From: Paenibacillus_AR sp051594765
GTDB taxonomy: Bacteria; Bacillota; Bacilli; Paenibacillales; NBRC-103111
Length of the DNA stretch: 64,000 bases
NCBI RefSeq assembly: GCF_051594765.1
Contig: NZ_JBPPGJ010000006.1
Span: 248,001 to 312,000 of the forward strand
Direction: 5' to 3'
This document shows, in pieces, positions 62,624 to 64,000 of this stretch. The position numbers were made by a program, and so were the translations under genes. The first letter of the stretch is position 1. Each line of letters opens with the position of its first letter. The notes beneath the pieces are model-generated. The model was not told the DNA's origin. It saw nothing but the letters and a program-made list of their open reading frames with translations, and searched no databases.

Positions 62624-64000
62624 TTAGGCGGACAGCGTGATGACGGCGACGGAAGCGGCGGGGAGCTCGGCCGTCAATACTCCGTTCTCCAGGCGGATGC
62701 TCCGGAGTGCTTCAGGCTGTACCTTGCCGGGCTCGGCAAATGTGTTATATGCATTCAGCTCCGCATGGGCGAGGATGCGGCCTTCTGCAGCAGAATAAGC
62801 GGCAGTGCCGGACAGCTCCACCCGGAGGGTAGCCCCCTCGGCATGATGCAGGTTGCAGACGGACAGGTTCAGCTTGCCGGCCGCATCCTTGGAGCAGGAG
62901 ACCGACAGCTGGGGAATGCTCTCCTCCCCGAAGGTGTAGAGCGGAGACTCGATTTCTACCGGGATGTGCTCCGCATCCTGATGCACCTTGAACATCTCGA
63001 ACACATGGTAGGATGGGGTCAGAATCATTTTGCCGCCTTCCGTCAGGATCATGGCTTGAAGCACATTGACGGTCTGGGCGATGTTGGCCATGTGGACTCG
63101 CTCGCAATGATGGTGGAACAGGTTCAGGTTGATGCCGGCCACCAAGGCGTCGCGCATGGTGTTCTGCTGATAGAGGAAGCCCGGGTTGGAGCCCGGCTCC
63201 ACATTGTACCAGGTGCCCCATTCGTCCACGATGATGCCGACTCTTTGGTCCGGATCGTATTTATCCATGATGGCAGAGTGCTGGGTGAGGAGTTCATCCA
63301 TACGCAGGGTCCGCTTCAGGGTGGTGAACCATTCGGCTTCGCCGAACTCTGTGGCGGATCCCTTGTCCTTCCAGACGCCGGTCGGCAGGGTGTAGTAGTG
63401 GAGGGAAAGTCCGTCCATGAAGCGTCCGGCTTCGCGCATCAGCACCTCGGTCCAGTTATAGTCGAAGTCACTGGCGCCGCAGGCGATTTTGTAGACCTTG
63501 TTGTCGCCGTAGTTGCGGACGTAGGTGGCGTACCGGCGGTATTCATCCGCGTAATATTCCGGCCGCATGTTGCCTCCGCAGCCCCAGCTCTCATTGCCAA
63601 CGCCGAAGTAACGCATCTTCCATGGCTGCTCCCGGCCGTTGGCCTTGCGAAGGTTGGCCATGGGAGACTCACCGTCGAAGGTCATGTATTCCACCCACTG
63701 CTGCATCTCATAGACCGTCCCGCTTCCGACGTTGCCGTTGACGTACGGCTCCGCTCCGATCAGCTCGCACAAGCGGAAGAATTCATGGGTGCCGAAATGG
63801 TTGTTCTCCACCGTGCCGCCCCAGTGAGTGTTGATCATCCGCGGGCGCTGCTCAGCAGGGCCGATGCCGTCCTGCCAGTGATACTCGTCGGCGAAGCAGC
63901 CGCCCGGCCAACGCAGCACGGGAATGTTCAGATTCTTCAGGGCGGCGGCTACATCGTCCCGGATGCCGTCGGTGTTCGGGATGGGCGAGTCCTTGCCCAC
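62624..64000 (-). CDS. GH51 alpha-N-arabinofuranosidase, 5' end outside window
   Basis: At least 458 residues; the frame is open to the right edge, and the first codon seen (GTG) is an internal Val of the conserved DSPIPNTDGIRDDV region, so the true start lies beyond the window. LRWPGGCFADEYHWQDGIGP, the acid/base glutamate in GVGNESWGCGG and the nucleophile glutamate in VDEWGTWY identify GH51. It belongs to a different subgroup from the enzyme at 26363 (GNESWGCGG versus GNEMDGPW), so the two probably differ in substrate. The C-terminal beta-sandwich is complete. Confidence 0.9.
   Translation of the reverse strand: MGKDSPIPNTDGIRDDVAAALKNLNIPVLRWPGGCFADEYHWQDGIGPAEQRPRMINTHWGGTVENNHFGTHEFFRLCELIGAEPYVNGNVGSGTVYEMQQWVEYMTFDGESPMANLRKANGREQPWKMRYFGVGNESWGCGGNMRPEYYADEYRRYATYVRNYGDNKVYKIACGASDFDYNWTEVLMREAGRFMDGLSLHYYTLPTGVWKDKGSATEFGEAEWFTTLKRTLRMDELLTQHSAIMDKYDPDQRVGIIVDEWGTWYNVEPGSNPGFLYQQNTMRDALVAGINLNLFHHHCERVHMANIAQTVNVLQAMILTEGGKMILTPSYHVFEMFKVHQDAEHIPVEIESPLYTFGEESIPQLSVSCSKDAAGKLNLSVCNLHHAEGATLRVELSGTAAYSAAEGRILAHAELNAYNTFAEPGKVQPEALRSIRLENGVLTAELPAASVAVITLSA

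Noticed and set aside
1..64000. CRISPR arrays, insertion sequences, prophage, rRNA or tRNA genes
   Set aside because: No regularly spaced repeats, transposase or integrase motifs, terminal repeats or structured RNA genes were seen on reading both strands.

Overview
The window is GC-rich, densely packed DNA from a spore-former-type Firmicute, most likely Paenibacillus or a close relative. The grounds are a cell-surface enzyme with three C-terminal SLH repeats, several LplB/YtcP-type sugar ABC importers with lipoprotein binding proteins, YesM/YesN-type two-component systems, many AraC regulators, strong GGAGG ribosome binding sites and cre-like operators. Most of it is an accessory carbohydrate-utilisation region; housekeeping-type genes are few (transketolase, two acetyltransferases, a methyltransferase, a flavodoxin).

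Layout. 1-3190: end of a P-loop kinase-like gene, a protein-kinase-like gene, a 49-residue membrane protein, an aminoglycoside-phosphotransferase-like gene, a secreted hypothetical and an acetyltransferase. 3191-6413: a permease pair with no binding protein plus a GH105 hydrolase. 6409-9637: an AraC regulator, a Gfo/Idh/MocA oxidoreductase and a lipoprotein. 9816-26266: a YesM/YesN pair followed by an operon of two permeases, a binding protein, a cytoplasmic GH94 phosphorylase and a 2309-residue SLH-anchored PL8 polysaccharide lyase. 26363-30475: GH51 arabinofuranosidase, methyltransferase, acetyltransferase and an AraC regulator. 30634-35480: GH31 alpha-xylosidase and GH95 alpha-L-fucosidase. 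35521-38107: a probable S8 peptidase remnant, a tautomerase-like protein, and a TetR/flavodoxin operon. 38351-45649: a second YesM/YesN pair with its permeases and binding protein. 45679-53563: on the minus strand a binding protein and two permeases, a second paralogous binding protein, and a divergent membrane-bound AraC regulator. 53847-56942: LysR regulator divergent from transketolase. 56951-59991: a sugar-binding lipoprotein overlapping a chemoreceptor gene. 60169-62259: GH88 unsaturated glucuronyl hydrolase divergent from an AraC regulator. 62332-64000: a Cys-rich protein and a second GH51, cut by the window end.

How it fits together (inference). The PL8 lyase would cut a uronic-acid polymer at the cell surface. 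The YesMN-controlled importer would take up fragments. GH88 and GH105 would remove unsaturated uronic acid, GH94 would phosphorolyse a beta-glucosidic disaccharide, and GH31, GH95 and GH51 would strip xylose, fucose and arabinose. None of the importers has an ATPase gene here, so a shared MsmK-type ATPase elsewhere is expected. Cre-like sites suggest CcpA control. The chemoreceptor with its coupled binding lipoprotein looks like a sugar-sensing taxis unit.

The most notable observations are a response regulator whose only plausible start is CTG, a lectin-like domain inserted inside the PL8 catalytic region, stem-loops without U-tracts directly after two binding-protein genes, and the binding-protein/chemoreceptor operon.
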